Counted from the stretch's first letter, positions 8,060 to 17,457 are shown. The stretch is 64,000 nt of DNA from Rhizobacter sp. OV335 (GCF_900142965.1 NZ_FRCQ01000008.1:62001-126000); one strand, 5' to 3'. Translations and numbers: made by a program. The notes: a model not told the origin generated them from the sequence alone.

Positions 8060-10678
8060 TCAGACCACCACGTTGACCAGGCGGCCCGGCACCACGATCA
8101 CCTTCTTCGGCGGCTTGCCCTCCGAGAACTTGACGAAGTCCGGGCTCGCGACGGCGGCGGCCTCGATCGCAGCCTTGTCGGCACCGGCCGCCACGGTGAT
8201 CGCACCGCGCGTCTTGCCGTTGACCTGCAGCACCAGCTCGATCTCGTCCTGCACCAGCGCGGCCTCGTCGACCTGCGGCCACGGCGCATCGAGCAGGTCG
8301 CCCAGGCCCTTGGCGTAGCCCAGGTCGGTCCACAGCGTCCAGGTGATGTGCGGGCAGGCCGGGTACAGCGCGCGCAGCAGGATGCCGAAGCCCTCTCTCA
8401 CGACGGCCGGCGCATTGCCGGTGAAGCCTTCGAGCGCCTTCAGCAGCTTCATCGCACCAGAGGCCACGGTGTTGTATTGCATGCGCTCGTAGTCGTAGCT
8501 GATCTGGCGCAGCTGCGTGTGCACCTCGCGGCGCAGCGCCTGCGCGTCCTTCGGCACGGCGCCCGAGATCTCGCCGCCGCCGATGATCGCGTCGGCGTAC
8601 TTCGCGGCGAAGGCCCACACACGGCGCAGGAAGCGGTTGGCGCCCTCGACGCCCTGGTCGTTCCATTCGAGCGTCTGCTCCGGCGGCGACGCGAACATCA
8701 CGAACAGCCGCGCGGTGTCGGCGCCGAACTTCTCGATCAGGTCCTGCGGGTCGACGCCGTTGTTCTTGGACTTGGACATCGTCGTCCAGCCCTCGTAGAC
8801 GACCGGCTTGCCGGTCGCCTTGTCGACGGCCGACAGCACGTGCGCATGGTCGTCGCGCTCGATCTCGAGGTCGTGCGCCCAGAAGTAGTCCTTGCCGGCG
8901 CCTTCGTGCGTGACCGAGAAGGCCTCGTTCAGCACCATGCCCTGCGTCAGCAGCCTGGTGAACGGCTCGTCGACCTTCACCAGGTGCAGGTCGCGCATCA
9001 CCTTGGTCCAGAAGCGCGCGTACAGCAGGTGCAGGATCGCGTGCTCGATGCCGCCGATGTACTGATCCATCGGCATCCAGTACTGCGTGCCGGCGCCGAC
9101 CATCGCCTTGTCGTTCGATGCGTCGCAGTAGCGCATGAAGTACCACGAGCTGTCGACGAAGGTGTCCATCGTGTCGGTCTCGCGGCGCGCCGGCTTGCCG
9201 CAGGTCGGGCAGGCGACGTTCAGGAAATCGGCGCGCTTGTTCAGCGGGTTGCCGCTGCCGTCGGGCACGACGTCTTCGGGCAGCACGACCGGCAGGTCCT
9301 TCTCGGGCACCGGCACCGCGCCGTGTTCATCGCAATGGATGATCGGGATCGGCGTGCCCCAGTAGCGCTGGCGGCTGACGCCCCAGTCGCGCAGGCGCCA
9401 GGTCGTCTTCTTCTCGCCGAGGCCCTTGTGGGCCAGCGCCGCGGCCACCGCATCGACCGCCTTCGCGTGGTCGAGCCCGCTGAAGTTGTCGGAGTTGATC
9501 GTGATGCCGCGCTGCTTGTCGCCGTACCACTCCTGCCAGTGGTCGTAGCTGAAATGCTCGCCGTCGATCGTGACGACCTGCAGGATGCCCAGGCCGTACT
9601 TCTTCGCGAACGCGAAATCGCGCTCGTCGTGCGCCGGCACGCCCATCACCGCGCCGTCGCCGTAACTCATCAGCACGTAGTTGCCGACCCACACCGGCAC
9701 GTCCTCGCCGGTGATCGGGTGCTGCACGACCAAGCCGGTCGGCACGCCCTTCTTCTCTTGCGTGGCCAGCTCGGCCTCGGTGGTGCCGCCGGCCTTGGTC
9801 TCTTCGATGAACGCGGCCACGGCCGGGTTCGATGCCGCGGCGTGGGTTGCCAGCGGGTGCTCGGGCGCGACCGCGCAGAAGGTCACGCCCATGATGGTGT
9901 CGGCGCGCGTCGTGAAGACGTACAGCCGGCCGGCGCCGATCGGCTGGCCGTCTGCGCCGGCGATGCGGTGCGGGAACGCGAAGCGCACGCCCTCGCTGCG
10001 GCCGATCCAGTTCTCCTGCATCAGCTTGACGCGCTCGGGCCAGCCCGGCAGCTGCTCCTGCACGTAGTCGAGCAGCTCGCCGGCGTACTTCGTGATGTTC
10101 AGGTAGTAGCCGGGGATCTCGCGCTTCTCGACCGGGGCGCCGGAGCGCCAGCCCTTGCCGTCGATCACCTGTTCGTTGGCGAGCACGGTGTGGTCGACCG
10201 GATCCCAGTTGACGACCTGGGTGCGGCGCTCGGCGATGCCGGCCTTCAGCATCTTCAGGAACAGCCACTGGTTCCAGCGGTAGTAGGCCGGCGAGCAGGT
10301 CGCGATCTCGCGGCTCCAGTCGATGGCCAGGCCCATGGCCTGCATCTGCCGCTTCATGTAGGCGATGTTGTCGTAGGTCCACTTGGCCGGCGGCACCTTG
10401 TTCTTGATCGCCGCGTTCTCGGCCGGCAGGCCGAAGGCATCCCAGCCCATCGGCATCAGGACGTTCATCCCCTTCATGCGCAGCTGGCGCGTCAACATGT
10501 CGTTGATCGTGTAGTTGCGCACATGGCCCATGTGCAGCTTGCCGCTCGGGTACGGCAGCATCGAGCAGGCGTAGAACTTGGGCTTGCTGGCGTCTTCCGT
10601 GACACGGTAGGCGTCGGCAGCGGTCCACGCGGCCTGGGCGGCGCGTTCGATCTCGGTGGGCTTGAAGTCGGGAGTCAT
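8060..10678 (-). CDS. leuS: Leucyl-tRNA synthetase
   Basis: Class I aminoacyl-tRNA synthetase that charges tRNA-Leu. The 872-aa protein shows [17 protein letters not shown] (HIGH-type motif), a zinc-binding-like [18 protein letters not shown], the editing domain in the middle, and the KMSKS-type motif [12 protein letters not shown]. The length is typical of bacterial LeuS. First gene of the leuS-lptE-holA operon. A TATAAT box on the minus strand lies about 39 bases before the start codon. Confidence 0.98.
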   Translation of the reverse strand: MTPDFKPTEIERAAQAAWTAADAYRVTEDASKPKFYACSMLPYPSGKLHMGHVRNYTINDMLTRQLRMKGMNVLMPMGWDAFGLPAENAAIKNKVPPAKWTYDNIAYMKRQMQAMGLAIDWSREIATCSPAYYRWNQWLFLKMLKAGIAERRTQVVNWDPVDHTVLANEQVIDGKGWRSGAPVEKREIPGYYLNITKYAGELLDYVQEQLPGWPERVKLMQENWIGRSEGVRFAFPHRIAGADGQPIGAGRLYVFTTRADTIMGVTFCAVAPEHPLATHAAASNPAVAAFIEETKAGGTTEAELATQEKKGVPTGLVVQHPITGEDVPVWVGNYVLMSYGDGAVMGVPAHDERDFAFAKKYGLGILQVVTIDGEHFSYDHWQEWYGDKQRGITINSDNFSGLDHAKAVDAVAAALAHKGLGEKKTTWRLRDWGVSRQRYWGTPIPIIHCDEHGAVPVPEKDLPVVLPEDVVPDGSGNPLNKRADFLNVACPTCGKPARRETDTMDTFVDSSWYFMRYCDASNDKAMVGAGTQYWMPMDQYIGGIEHAILHLLYARFWTKVMRDLHLVKVDEPFTRLLTQGMVLNEAFSVTHEGAGKDYFWAHDLEIERDDHAHVLSAVDKATGKPVVYEGWTTMSKSKNNGVDPQDLIEKFGADTARLFVMFASPPEQTLEWNDQGVEGANRFLRRVWAFAAKYADAIIGGGEISGAVPKDAQALRREVHTQLRQISYDYERMQYNTVASGAMKLLKALEGFTGNAPAVVREGFGILLRALYPACPHITWTLWTDLGYAKGLGDLLDAPWPQVDEAALVQDEIELVLQVNGKTRGAITVAAGADKAAIEAAAVASPDFVKFSEGKPPKKVIVVPGRLVNVVV

Positions 10679-10716
10679 CGTTACGGCGCCGTGGGTGGCT
10701 CGGGGGGCGAGGGGCG

Positions 10717-10722
10717 ATTATA
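10717..10722 (-). promoter_or_regulatory. Probable -10 box of the leuS promoter
   Basis: On the minus strand the sequence reads TATAAT, a perfect sigma-70 -10 hexamer, about 39 bases upstream of the leuS ATG in otherwise GC-rich DNA. No convincing -35 hexamer lies 16-18 bases further upstream. Inference only. Confidence 0.5.
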
Positions 10723-10841
10723 GGAAGCGCCCCCGGAACAGGCCGGTATGTTCGTCTTGGAATCATTCGAGGCGAGAAGCCACTCAGCCCGGGACGACCC
10801 CTGATTCCCCAACTCCGTCAACCTCGCGAAGCAGTCACCCC

Positions 10842-11273
10842 ATGAATACGATGAGCCCGATCACCCCCCGCCCCGTGTCCGGCTCGACCCTCGACGCCGA
10901 GGCCAGTACGTTGAAGCGACGCCCCGACAACGCCGAGCTGGCGCAGAAACTGCTGGCGGCCCGCCGCGAGGCCCGGCTGGCGAGCCCGGTCGCCTCTGAA
11001 CAGCTCAAAGCCTTTTGCGCCGAGCTGGACCTCCTCAAGGACAAGCTTGCGACAGCGATCCGCGAACCCGGCCACCCACAGGAATGGGGAGCCCTGCTCG
11101 ACGCCGTGCGCAGCAGCATCCCGGTCGAGCATGGTAGTCTCGGTTTGGCCTTCGCGAAGGCGATGGCGCTTGCGGAGGAATCTACCGCGAAGGGCGATCG
11201 GCCGACCTACCTGCTCGGCCTGCGCCGCCTGTGGACCGCCTTCTCGATGCTGCAGCTGACGCTGTCTCTCTGA
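10842..11273 (+). CDS. Hypothetical protein, helical
   Basis: Unrecognised 143-aa soluble protein. The first 25 or so residues are Pro/Ser/Thr rich, and the rest is predicted helical (NAELAQKLLAARREARL, LDLLKDKLATAIREPG, GDRPTYLLGLRRLWTAF). No signal peptide, membrane helix or catalytic motif was seen. The ATG at 10842 was chosen because the upstream extension of the frame runs into the leuS promoter region and reads like non-coding sequence. Codon use resembles the neighbours, which supports a real gene. It stands alone between leuS (divergent) and the LysR gene (convergent). Confidence 0.6.
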   Translation: MNTMSPITPRPVSGSTLDAEASTLKRRPDNAELAQKLLAARREARLASPVASEQLKAFCAELDLLKDKLATAIREPGHPQEWGALLDAVRSSIPVEHGSLGLAFAKAMALAEESTAKGDRPTYLLGLRRLWTAFSMLQLTLSL

Positions 11274-11279
11274 CGTTGC

Positions 11280-12185
11280 CTACGCCCGGTCCGCCTCGGC
11301 CTGCTTCAGCCAGTCGAGGAACCAGCGCGCCGCCGGCCCCGGCGGTGCATCCTTGCGGTGCACCGAGCGCATCGCGAACGACGGCGGGTTGAACGGCAGG
11401 CCCTCCACCTCCAGCGTCACCAGGCTGCCCTGGGCCAGGTCAGCCTCGACCTGCGGGCGCGGCATGTGCCCCCAGCCGAAGCCGGCGCGCAGGAACGCGT
11501 GCTTGGTGCTCAGGTCGGCCAGCCGCCAGGTGATCGGCGAGACCACGCCGTAATCGCGCCCGGCCGTCATGCGCGAGCGGTCGGTCAGCACCAGCTGCAC
11601 ATGCTGCTCGATCACCGCGCGCGGGATCGGCCCGTCGTGCGACGCGAGCGGGTGCGTCGGCGCCACCACCGTGACGGCGGCCACGTCGAGCAGCGGATGC
11701 GATTCGAGCGTGTCGGGCACCTCGGGCAGGCTGCCGATCACCGCGATGCGGCATTGCCCGTCGAGCACCGGCTGCAGGATCGCGCCCATCGCATCCACAT
11801 GCAGCCGCAGCGGCGTGCCGGGGAACTCGTGGCGGAACGCACCGACCGCCTGGGTCAGCCAGTCCATCGGAAACAGCGCATCCATCGCGACCGACAGCTC
11901 CGGCTCGAGCCCGTCGGACAGGCTCTTGGCACGTGCCTTGAAGCCGTCGACGCCACGCGCGACGATGCGCGCGTCGGCCAGCAGCGCACGGCCTTCGTCG
12001 GTCAGCGTCGGCAGGCGGCCGCTGCGGTCGAACAGCGTCACGCCGATCTGGCGCTCCAGCTGCGCGATCGCCTGGCTCACCACCGACTGGGTGCGGTGCA
12101 GCTTGCGCGCCGCACCGGAGAAGCTACCTCGTTCGACGCAGGCGATGAAGATCTTCAGCTGGTCGAAGGTGACGGGGTCACGCAT
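11280..12185 (-). CDS. LysR-family transcriptional regulator
   Basis: LysR-type regulator of 301 aa. The N-terminal winged helix-turn-helix (FDQLKIFIACVERGSFSGAARKLHRTQSVVSQAIAQLE) is canonical, and a periplasmic-binding-like effector domain follows (about 90-295). It overlaps the 3' end of the upstream GH128 gene by 8 bases on the same strand, so the two may be co-transcribed. That hints at a link with the glucan locus, but LysR genes usually sit divergently from their targets. Effector unknown. Confidence 0.9.
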   Translation of the reverse strand: MRDPVTFDQLKIFIACVERGSFSGAARKLHRTQSVVSQAIAQLERQIGVTLFDRSGRLPTLTDEGRALLADARIVARGVDGFKARAKSLSDGLEPELSVAMDALFPMDWLTQAVGAFRHEFPGTPLRLHVDAMGAILQPVLDGQCRIAVIGSLPEVPDTLESHPLLDVAAVTVVAPTHPLASHDGPIPRAVIEQHVQLVLTDRSRMTAGRDYGVVSPITWRLADLSTKHAFLRAGFGWGHMPRPQVEADLAQGSLVTLEVEGLPFNPPSFAMRSVHRKDAPPGPAARWFLDWLKQAEADRA

Positions 12186-13245
12186 TTTTGTTCGGTGGCA
12201 ACGAGATGTAGTACTGACCCAGTTCGGTCAGCTGGCCGTCGGCACCGAGCAGGCTGGTGTAGTGGGTGTCTTTCGCCCAGCGGCCGGTGAACCATGCATA
12301 GCGATAGACGTCGGCGCGGGCCTCGAGCATCGCGACCATTTTCTCCATCTGCTGCTTCTGCTCCTTCACGGTGTCGATCTGAACGGTGTCGCCGTCTCCG
12401 TCGTGCCAGTTCGCGAACTCGGTGACCCAGAACGGCTTGCCGTACTTCTTCATTTCGTCGAGCTTGGCCTCCAGCCCGTAGTCGTACCAGTGGTAGCCGA
12501 TGTAGTCGATGACCGGATCGCGACCGCCGTTGGCGGCGCGGTAGGCCGCGTGGAACGCATCCATCCAACCCACGGGCGTCGTGTAGCCCTCCAGGGTGCC
12601 GTAGGTGATCTGCGGGCCGACCAGCTTCACGCCGGTGTCCGCGGCGACCTTCTCGTAGCGCGGCCACAGTGCAGCGGCCGCCTGCGGCGTCATCGTCGCC
12701 TGCCCCTTCAGGTTCGGCTCGTTCAGCAGCAGCAGGTGCGTGACTGCCGGGTGCGCCTTCAGCCAGGTCGTGACGGTGGTCGCATCGAAGTCGCCACTCC
12801 ACAGCATCGGGACGTAGTCCATGCCGTAGGCGGCGACCGGATCGGCCGGCGTGTTGGCATCGGGCTGCGAGTTCCAGCCATACCACCAGCTGACGCCGGG
12901 AGCGAGCGCCGCCATGTCGGCCCGGCTCTTCAGGTCATAGGCGATGCCGCGCTTGAAGCTCTTGTTGCTCGCCGGGGCGGGTGCCGGGGATGGCGAAGGC
13001 GCGGGACTCGGGGCAGGTGACGGTGCCGGCGAAGGTGCGGGGGAAGGCGACGGCGCGGGAGAAGGAGCCGGTGAAGGCGAGGGAGAGGGCGCGGGAGCCG
13101 GTGGCGTGCCGCCCACCGGTGCCGGGGACGGCGAGGAATCGCTGCTGCCGCCGCAGGCGGCCAGCGCCGCGGTGGCCGCGGACGCGAGCGTCGCGCCAAT
13201 CAGGCGCCGGCGCAGCCGGCTGTCGAGGTCATGGTGATCGGTCAT
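12178..13245 (-). CDS. Secreted GH128-type glycoside hydrolase lipoprotein (probable endo-beta-1,3-glucanase)
   Basis: Predicted exported glucanase of 355 aa. The N-terminus (RLRRRLIGATLASAATAALAAC) is a lipoprotein signal with lipobox LAAC (Cys 31) and several Arg residues that may allow Tat export. A long Ser-Pro-Ala repeat linker (about 39-92) follows, then a TIM-barrel domain of the Asl1/GH128 type starting at FKRGIAYD. Likely catalytic residues are E176 in LLLNEPN (acid/base) and E276 in FWVTEFANW (nucleophile). The aromatic SWWYGWNSQPD segment resembles substrate-binding loops of GH128 beta-1,3-glucanases. The ATG at 13245 is preferred over a longer frame because it gives the signal peptide. 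With the LacI, GH1 and ABC genes it suggests extracellular beta-1,3-glucan cleavage. Confidence 0.82.
   Translation of the reverse strand: MTDHHDLDSRLRRRLIGATLASAATAALAACGGSSDSSPSPAPVGGTPPAPAPSPSPSPAPSPAPSPSPAPSPAPSPAPSPAPSPSPAPAPASNKSFKRGIAYDLKSRADMAALAPGVSWWYGWNSQPDANTPADPVAAYGMDYVPMLWSGDFDATTVTTWLKAHPAVTHLLLLNEPNLKGQATMTPQAAAALWPRYEKVAADTGVKLVGPQITYGTLEGYTTPVGWMDAFHAAYRAANGGRDPVIDYIGYHWYDYGLEAKLDEMKKYGKPFWVTEFANWHDGDGDTVQIDTVKEQKQQMEKMVAMLEARADVYRYAWFTGRWAKDTHYTSLLGADGQLTELGQYYISLPPNKNA
12970..13131 (-). repeat. Low-complexity Ser-Pro-Ala linker repeat inside the GH128 gene
   Basis: About 54 codons made of alternating SPAP/SPSP units that tether the GH128 domain to its lipid anchor. The DNA is a run of near-identical 6- and 12-base units, prone to slippage, so linker length probably varies between strains. 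Confidence 0.85.
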
Positions 13246-13337
13246 CGAAAACTTTCGCTTTTTCAACGGTGCAGGCAGGCGGTCGCCCATGGGGACTGCG
13301 GGTTGCAGTTCGCATGCCACTGCCGCCCGACCCCAAA

Positions 13338-13353
13338 GTGGAACCGTTTATCA
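13338..13353. promoter_or_regulatory. Candidate degenerate LacI-family operator before the GH128 gene
   Basis: The sequence GTGGAACCGTTTATCA matches 11 of 16 positions of the perfect palindrome at 14607-14622, including the whole TGGAACCG half. It lies about 93 bases upstream of the GH128 start. This would place the glucanase under the LacI regulator encoded next door. Prediction only. Confidence 0.45.
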
Positions 13354-13453
13354 CTTGCATCTGACGCAAACCGTCGATGCACAGACCAAACTTTGTCGGG
13401 CACCTCGTTCCACGCCGACGCAATGCGCATCCCTCTTCGGAGGGTGGTGTATT

Positions 13454-14461
13454 TCAGGGAACTTTCGCGACCGAGTCGCGCCACACGAAAGTCGGCTCGA
13501 AGATGTGGGTCACCGGCAGCGTGCTGCCGTAGCACGCGTTCAACAGATAGCGCGACGCGTTCGACACCACGTCCTGGATCGGGATGCGCACGCAGGTGAG
13601 GCGCGGGTTGCTGTACGACGCCGGCTCGGAATCGTCGTAGCCGACCACCGACACCTGCTCGGGCACGCGCAGGCCGGCGTGCTGCAGCCGCGAGATCGCC
13701 GCGATCGCCATCACGTCGTTCGCACCGAACAGTCCGGTGAACGGCACGCCGCGCTCCAGCAGCTGCGTGGCCGCGCGCCAGCCGCTTTCGGAGCTGAAGT
13801 CGCCCTCGACCTGCGGCACCGTCTCGCGCGCGATGCCATGCGCCGCCAGCTCGGCATAGAAGCCTGCCAGGCGCGCCTCGTTGTCGGGTGCGGAGTTGGG
13901 CCCCGAGATCACCGCGATCTGCCGGTGCCCGCGGCTCAGCAGCGCCTGCGCCGCGAGCTGCCCGCCGACATGGTGGTCGGCCGAGAAGCACTGCGCCTCG
14001 AGCGTCGGCACCAGGCGGTTCAGCACCGCCAGGCGCGGCTGCAGCCGGTGCAGCGCGAGCAGGTCCTCGTCGAGCAGCTCATTGCTCTGCAGCATCAGGC
14101 CGTCGCATTCGCGCTGGATCAGGAACGCGGTGCCGTCCAGCGCCTGCTGGCGGCGGTCGCCGTGGCCGCAGCCGTTGGCGGCCACCATGTGGCGGTCGAA
14201 CTCGCGCAGCTCGGCGTCCATGGTCTGCAGGATGCGGCCGAAGAACGGGCCGCTGAAATCGGGCACGAAGACACCGATCATGCCGAGCGTGCGCGACGAC
14301 AGTGCCCGCGCGAGGCTCGACGGCCGGAAGCCGAGCTGGCGCACCGCGCCCTGCACCCGCTCCACCGCCGCCGGCGACGCCGAGCCGCGGCCGGAGATCA
14401 CGCGCGAGGCGGTGCCGACCCCCACACCCGCCAGCCGCGCCACGTCCTTGATGGTTGCCAT
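13454..14461 (-). CDS. LacI-family transcriptional repressor of the glucan/glucoside locus
   Basis: LacI/GalR regulator of 335 aa. The N-terminal HTH is canonical (TIKDVARLAGVGVGTASRVIS), with the hinge helix near SSLARALSS, followed by a periplasmic-binding-like sugar domain (MIGVFVPDFSGPFFGRIL to the end). It lies between the GH128 and GH1 genes and is divergent from the latter. The shared 225-base intergenic region holds a perfect palindrome with the central CG typical of LacI operators. It probably represses the GH1, ABC and GH128 genes until a gluco-oligosaccharide or glucose-like inducer binds. Which sugar it senses is not visible in the sequence. Confidence 0.92.
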   Translation of the reverse strand: MATIKDVARLAGVGVGTASRVISGRGSASPAAVERVQGAVRQLGFRPSSLARALSSRTLGMIGVFVPDFSGPFFGRILQTMDAELREFDRHMVAANGCGHGDRRQQALDGTAFLIQRECDGLMLQSNELLDEDLLALHRLQPRLAVLNRLVPTLEAQCFSADHHVGGQLAAQALLSRGHRQIAVISGPNSAPDNEARLAGFYAELAAHGIARETVPQVEGDFSSESGWRAATQLLERGVPFTGLFGANDVMAIAAISRLQHAGLRVPEQVSVVGYDDSEPASYSNPRLTCVRIPIQDVVSNASRYLLNACYGSTLPVTHIFEPTFVWRDSVAKVP

Positions 14462-14606
14462 TCGTCGCCCGTGAAAGAACCTTCACCCGAACCGGGAATC
14501 ATAGGGACCGCCCGCAATCATGCTGTGCGCCCTGTTCCTTTACCCATCCGACCGGGTTTTCCCCAATGTTGAATGACCGCAGAGGTGCTGAAATGCGTTC
14601 CGCTCT

Positions 14607-14622
14607 TTGGAACCGGTTCCAA
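14607..14622. promoter_or_regulatory. Perfect 16-bp palindromic LacI-family operator
   Basis: TTGGAACCGGTTCCAA is identical to its own reverse complement. It has the central CG step characteristic of LacI-family operators, and lies between the divergent LacI and GH1 beta-glucosidase genes, 65 bases before the GH1 start. The most likely ligand is the adjacent LacI protein. Confidence 0.8.
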
Positions 14623-14686
14623 TTGGGCTGGCATTGTAGTGCCTGGACGATCCGTCAAGTCAAGCAGCAGTAGCGAAAGGTGTGGA

Positions 14687-16066
14687 GTGAGCAAGAATTC
14701 GGCGAAGTACAGTGCAGAGCAGTTGGAGATTCCCAAGGATTCCAGGCTCTGGTCGCCTGATTTTCTTTTTGGTACCGCCACGGCGTCTTATCAGATCGAA
14801 GGCGCCATCCATGAAGACGGACGGATTCCGTCGATCTGGGATACCTATTCGAACACCCCCGGCATGGTATTGAACGGGGACACCGGCGAGTTTGCCTGCG
14901 ACCATTACCACCGCTGGCCGGAAGACCTGGAAATCATCGAGGAACTGGGCGTGCAGGCGTATCGCCTGTCGATCGCCTGGCCGCGCGTGATGGACGCGAA
15001 CAACCAGCCCAACCCGAAGGGCCTTGCGTTCTACAAGCGGCTGCTGGAAGCGCTGAAGGCCAAGGGCATCCAGACCTACGTGACGCTCTACCACTGGGAC
15101 CTGCCGCAGTGGATCGAGGACCGCGGCGGCTGGACCAACCGCGAGGTGGTCTACCACTTTGCCGAGTACGCCGAACTGGTGAGCCGCGAGTTCAAGGGGC
15201 TGGTGACGGCCTGGGCCACGCTGAACGAGCCGTGGTGCTCGGCCTTCCTCGGCTACGCCGCCGGCCGCCATGCGCCGGGCCGCCAGAACCTGCGCTACGC
15301 GACGCAGGCAATGCACCACCTGCTGCTGGCGCACGGCACCGCGGTGGCGATCCTGCGCCGCAACGACCCGGGTTCGCAGGTCGGCATCGTCGCCAACGTC
15401 GGTGCCGCGGTGTCCGAAACGCCGTCGCCGCAGGACCAGGACGCCGCCTATCTGTTCGAGGTGCAGCACAACAACTGGGTGCTCGATCCGCTGCTGAAGG
15501 GCAGCTACCCGGCCGACCTGTGGCGGCTGTGGCCCGGCGCCGAGCCGCTGGTGCTCGAGGGCGACCTGCAGACGATTGCCGCGCCACTCGATTTCCTCGG
15601 CATCAACTATTACTTCCGAACCCAGGTCAAGAGCGACGGCCGGCACGGTTTCATCGAGACCGAAATGCCCGGCGTGGAGCGCACGCAAATGGGCTGGGAG
15701 GTGTATCCACAGGGTTTGGCCCGCTTGCTGAAGGGTTTCCACGCGAATTACAAGAACCTGCCGCCGATCTACATCACCGAGAATGGCATGGCGTCGGACG
15801 ACAAGGTCGTCGACGGCCGTGTCACCGACCCGTCGCGCATCAGTTTCATCAGCCGCCACCTGCTGGCGGTGGACGACGCGATGCGCCACGGCGTGGATAT
15901 TCGCGGGTATTTCATCTGGTCGCTGCTCGACAATTTCGAATGGGCGTATGGGTATGAGCGCCGCTTCGGCATCGTCCACGTCGACTACGACACCCAGGCG
16001 CGCACCTGGAAGGACAGCGGCCGCGTCGTCCAGGCGTTCATGAAGGCGAGACAGTCCCAGGTTTGA
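14687..16066 (+). CDS. GH1 beta-glucosidase
   Basis: Retaining family 1 glycoside hydrolase of 459 aa, probably cytoplasmic (no signal peptide), hydrolysing beta-glucosides to glucose. Landmarks are FLFGTATASYQIEGA at the N-terminus, acid/base E181 in TLNEPW, nucleophile E365 in ITENG, and SLLDNFEWAYGYERRFGIVHVDY near the C-terminus. The GTG at 14687 was chosen because an AAGG element precedes it and the frame upstream runs through the operator palindrome. The ABC importer follows on the same strand, so imported disaccharides or short oligosaccharides are the expected substrate. Confidence 0.95.
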   Translation: MSKNSAKYSAEQLEIPKDSRLWSPDFLFGTATASYQIEGAIHEDGRIPSIWDTYSNTPGMVLNGDTGEFACDHYHRWPEDLEIIEELGVQAYRLSIAWPRVMDANNQPNPKGLAFYKRLLEALKAKGIQTYVTLYHWDLPQWIEDRGGWTNREVVYHFAEYAELVSREFKGLVTAWATLNEPWCSAFLGYAAGRHAPGRQNLRYATQAMHHLLLAHGTAVAILRRNDPGSQVGIVANVGAAVSETPSPQDQDAAYLFEVQHNNWVLDPLLKGSYPADLWRLWPGAEPLVLEGDLQTIAAPLDFLGINYYFRTQVKSDGRHGFIETEMPGVERTQMGWEVYPQGLARLLKGFHANYKNLPPIYITENGMASDDKVVDGRVTDPSRISFISRHLLAVDDAMRHGVDIRGYFIWSLLDNFEWAYGYERRFGIVHVDYDTQARTWKDSGRVVQAFMKARQSQV

Positions 16067-16093
16067 TCGAGGCGTCTCAGCGTTCACCGATTC

Positions 16094-16109
16094 ACCCGGG
16101 AAGCCGGGT
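16094..16109 (+). terminator. Weak hairpin between GH1 and ABC genes
   Basis: ACCCGG-GAAG-CCGGGT forms a six-base-pair stem with a four-base loop, 28 bases after the GH1 stop, with no U-run after it. It could be a partial terminator or an mRNA-stabilising hairpin. Weak evidence. Confidence 0.3.
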
Positions 16110-16160
16110 TGTTCACCCCCAATGAGCCGGAGTGCTCGAGTTTCACCACAGGAGACAGAC

Positions 16161-17396
16161 ATGGCGTTTCAATTGAAGGCAGTTCTCGCCGGCATGGTCG
16201 TGGGCTTCGGCGCACTCGGCGCCGCCCAGGCCCAGGTCAAGGCCGAGGTGATCCACTGGTGGACCTCGGGCGGCGAATCGGCCGCCATCAAGGAGTTCGC
16301 GAACGCCTACAAGGCGGCCGGCGGCACCTGGGTCGACAGCGCCGTGGCCGGTGCCGACAACGCGCGCGCCGCGGCCATCAACCGCATCGTCGGCGGCAAC
16401 CCGCCGACCGCCGCGCAGTTCAACACCTCGAAGCAGTTCCACGACATCGTCGCCGAAGGCAAGCTGGCCGACCTGGACGACGTCGCGGCGAAGGAGAACT
16501 GGGACAAGATCCTGCCGCAGCCGGTGCTGAACACCGTCAAGGTGAAGGGCCACTACTACGCCGTGCCGGTCAACGTGCACATGCCCGCCTGGTTCTGGTA
16601 CTCCAAGTCCGCCTTCGCGAAGGCCGGCATCAAGGACGAGCCGAAGACCATCGACGAGTTCTTCGCCGCGCTCGACAAGCTGAAGGCCGCCGGCCTGGTG
16701 CCGCTGGCGCTGGGTGGCCAGTCGTGGCAGGAGCGCATCACCTTCAACGCGGTGCTGGCACACGTCGGCGGCCCGGAGATGTTCCTGAAGTTCTACCGCG
16801 ACAAGGACAGCGCGCTGGTCACCGGCGAGCCGTTCAAGAAGGTGCTCGCCACCTTCAAGCGCCTGCACAACTACGTCGACGCCGGCTCGCCGGGCCGCAA
16901 CTGGAACGACGCGACCGCGATGGTGATCTCCGGCAAGGCCGGCGTGCAGATCATGGGCGACTGGGCCAAGGGCGAGTTCCAGGCGGCCAACCAGACGGCC
17001 GGCAAGGAATTCGGCTGCTTCCCGGGCTTCGGTCCGAAGTCGCCGTACATCGTCGCCGGCGACGTGTTCGTGTTCCCGAAGACGACCAATCCCGAGGCCA
17101 TCAAGGCGCAGAAGCTGCTAGCGACGACGATGACCTCGCCGGCCGCGCAGGTCGCCTTCAACAACAAGAAGGGCTCGATCCCGATCCGCACCGACGTCGA
17201 CACCTCGAAGATGGACATCTGCGCGCAAGCCGGCGTGGCCATCATGAAGGACGCCTCGCGCCAGCTGCCGGATTCGGAAATGCTCGCGACGCCCGACACC
17301 ATCGGCGCCGTGCAGGACGTGCTGACCAAGCTGTGGAACACCAACCAGTCGGTCGACGACGCCGCGAAGGCCTTGGCCGTTGCGCTGAAGACCTGA
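16161..17396 (+). CDS. Sugar ABC transporter substrate-binding protein (GtsA-like)
   Basis: Periplasmic sugar-binding protein of 411 aa, family 1 of extracellular solute-binding proteins. The signal peptide ends at AAQA before QVKAEV, and the mature protein begins EVIHWWTSGGESAAIKEF, a motif shared with the Pseudomonas glucose/mannose-binding GtsA family. The ATG at 16161 follows GGAGACAG, which is why the upstream ATG was rejected. It is the first of four transporter genes and is followed by a hairpin with a T-run, which would let it be made in excess over the membrane components. Substrate is inferred as glucose, cellobiose, laminaribiose or similar from the adjacent glucosidases. Confidence 0.92.
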   Translation: MAFQLKAVLAGMVVGFGALGAAQAQVKAEVIHWWTSGGESAAIKEFANAYKAAGGTWVDSAVAGADNARAAAINRIVGGNPPTAAQFNTSKQFHDIVAEGKLADLDDVAAKENWDKILPQPVLNTVKVKGHYYAVPVNVHMPAWFWYSKSAFAKAGIKDEPKTIDEFFAALDKLKAAGLVPLALGGQSWQERITFNAVLAHVGGPEMFLKFYRDKDSALVTGEPFKKVLATFKRLHNYVDAGSPGRNWNDATAMVISGKAGVQIMGDWAKGEFQAANQTAGKEFGCFPGFGPKSPYIVAGDVFVFPKTTNPEAIKAQKLLATTMTSPAAQVAFNNKKGSIPIRTDVDTSKMDICAQAGVAIMKDASRQLPDSEMLATPDTIGAVQDVLTKLWNTNQSVDDAAKALAVALKT

Positions 17397-17430
17397 CCCT
17401 CCGGGTCGGGCGGCCTGGATGTAATTCCCA

Positions 17431-17457
17431 CGGTGGGCTGCGGCCCACCCTTTTTTT
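17431..17457 (+). terminator. Rho-independent terminator/attenuator after the binding-protein gene
   Basis: GGTGGGC-TGCG-GCCCACC forms a perfect seven-pair GC-rich stem followed by C and seven T residues, 35 bases after the binding-protein stop and before the permease genes. This position is typical of an intra-operon attenuator that raises the binding-protein to permease ratio. Confidence 0.85.

Noticed and set aside
8348-10723. A 791-codon plus-strand open frame opposite leuS
   Set aside because: Fully antisense to leuS, with no recognisable domain and composition typical of a GC shadow frame.
14471-14486. GTGAAAGAACCTTCAC just before the LacI start as an autoregulatory operator
   Set aside because: Only six of eight pairs match as a palindrome, and it shares only GAACC plus a few bases with the perfect operator at 14607-14622. 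Too weak to list as a site.
14573-14686. N-terminal extension of the GH1 gene
   Set aside because: The frame is open, but it runs through the operator palindrome and lacks a ribosome-binding site. The GTG at 14687 gives a normal family length.
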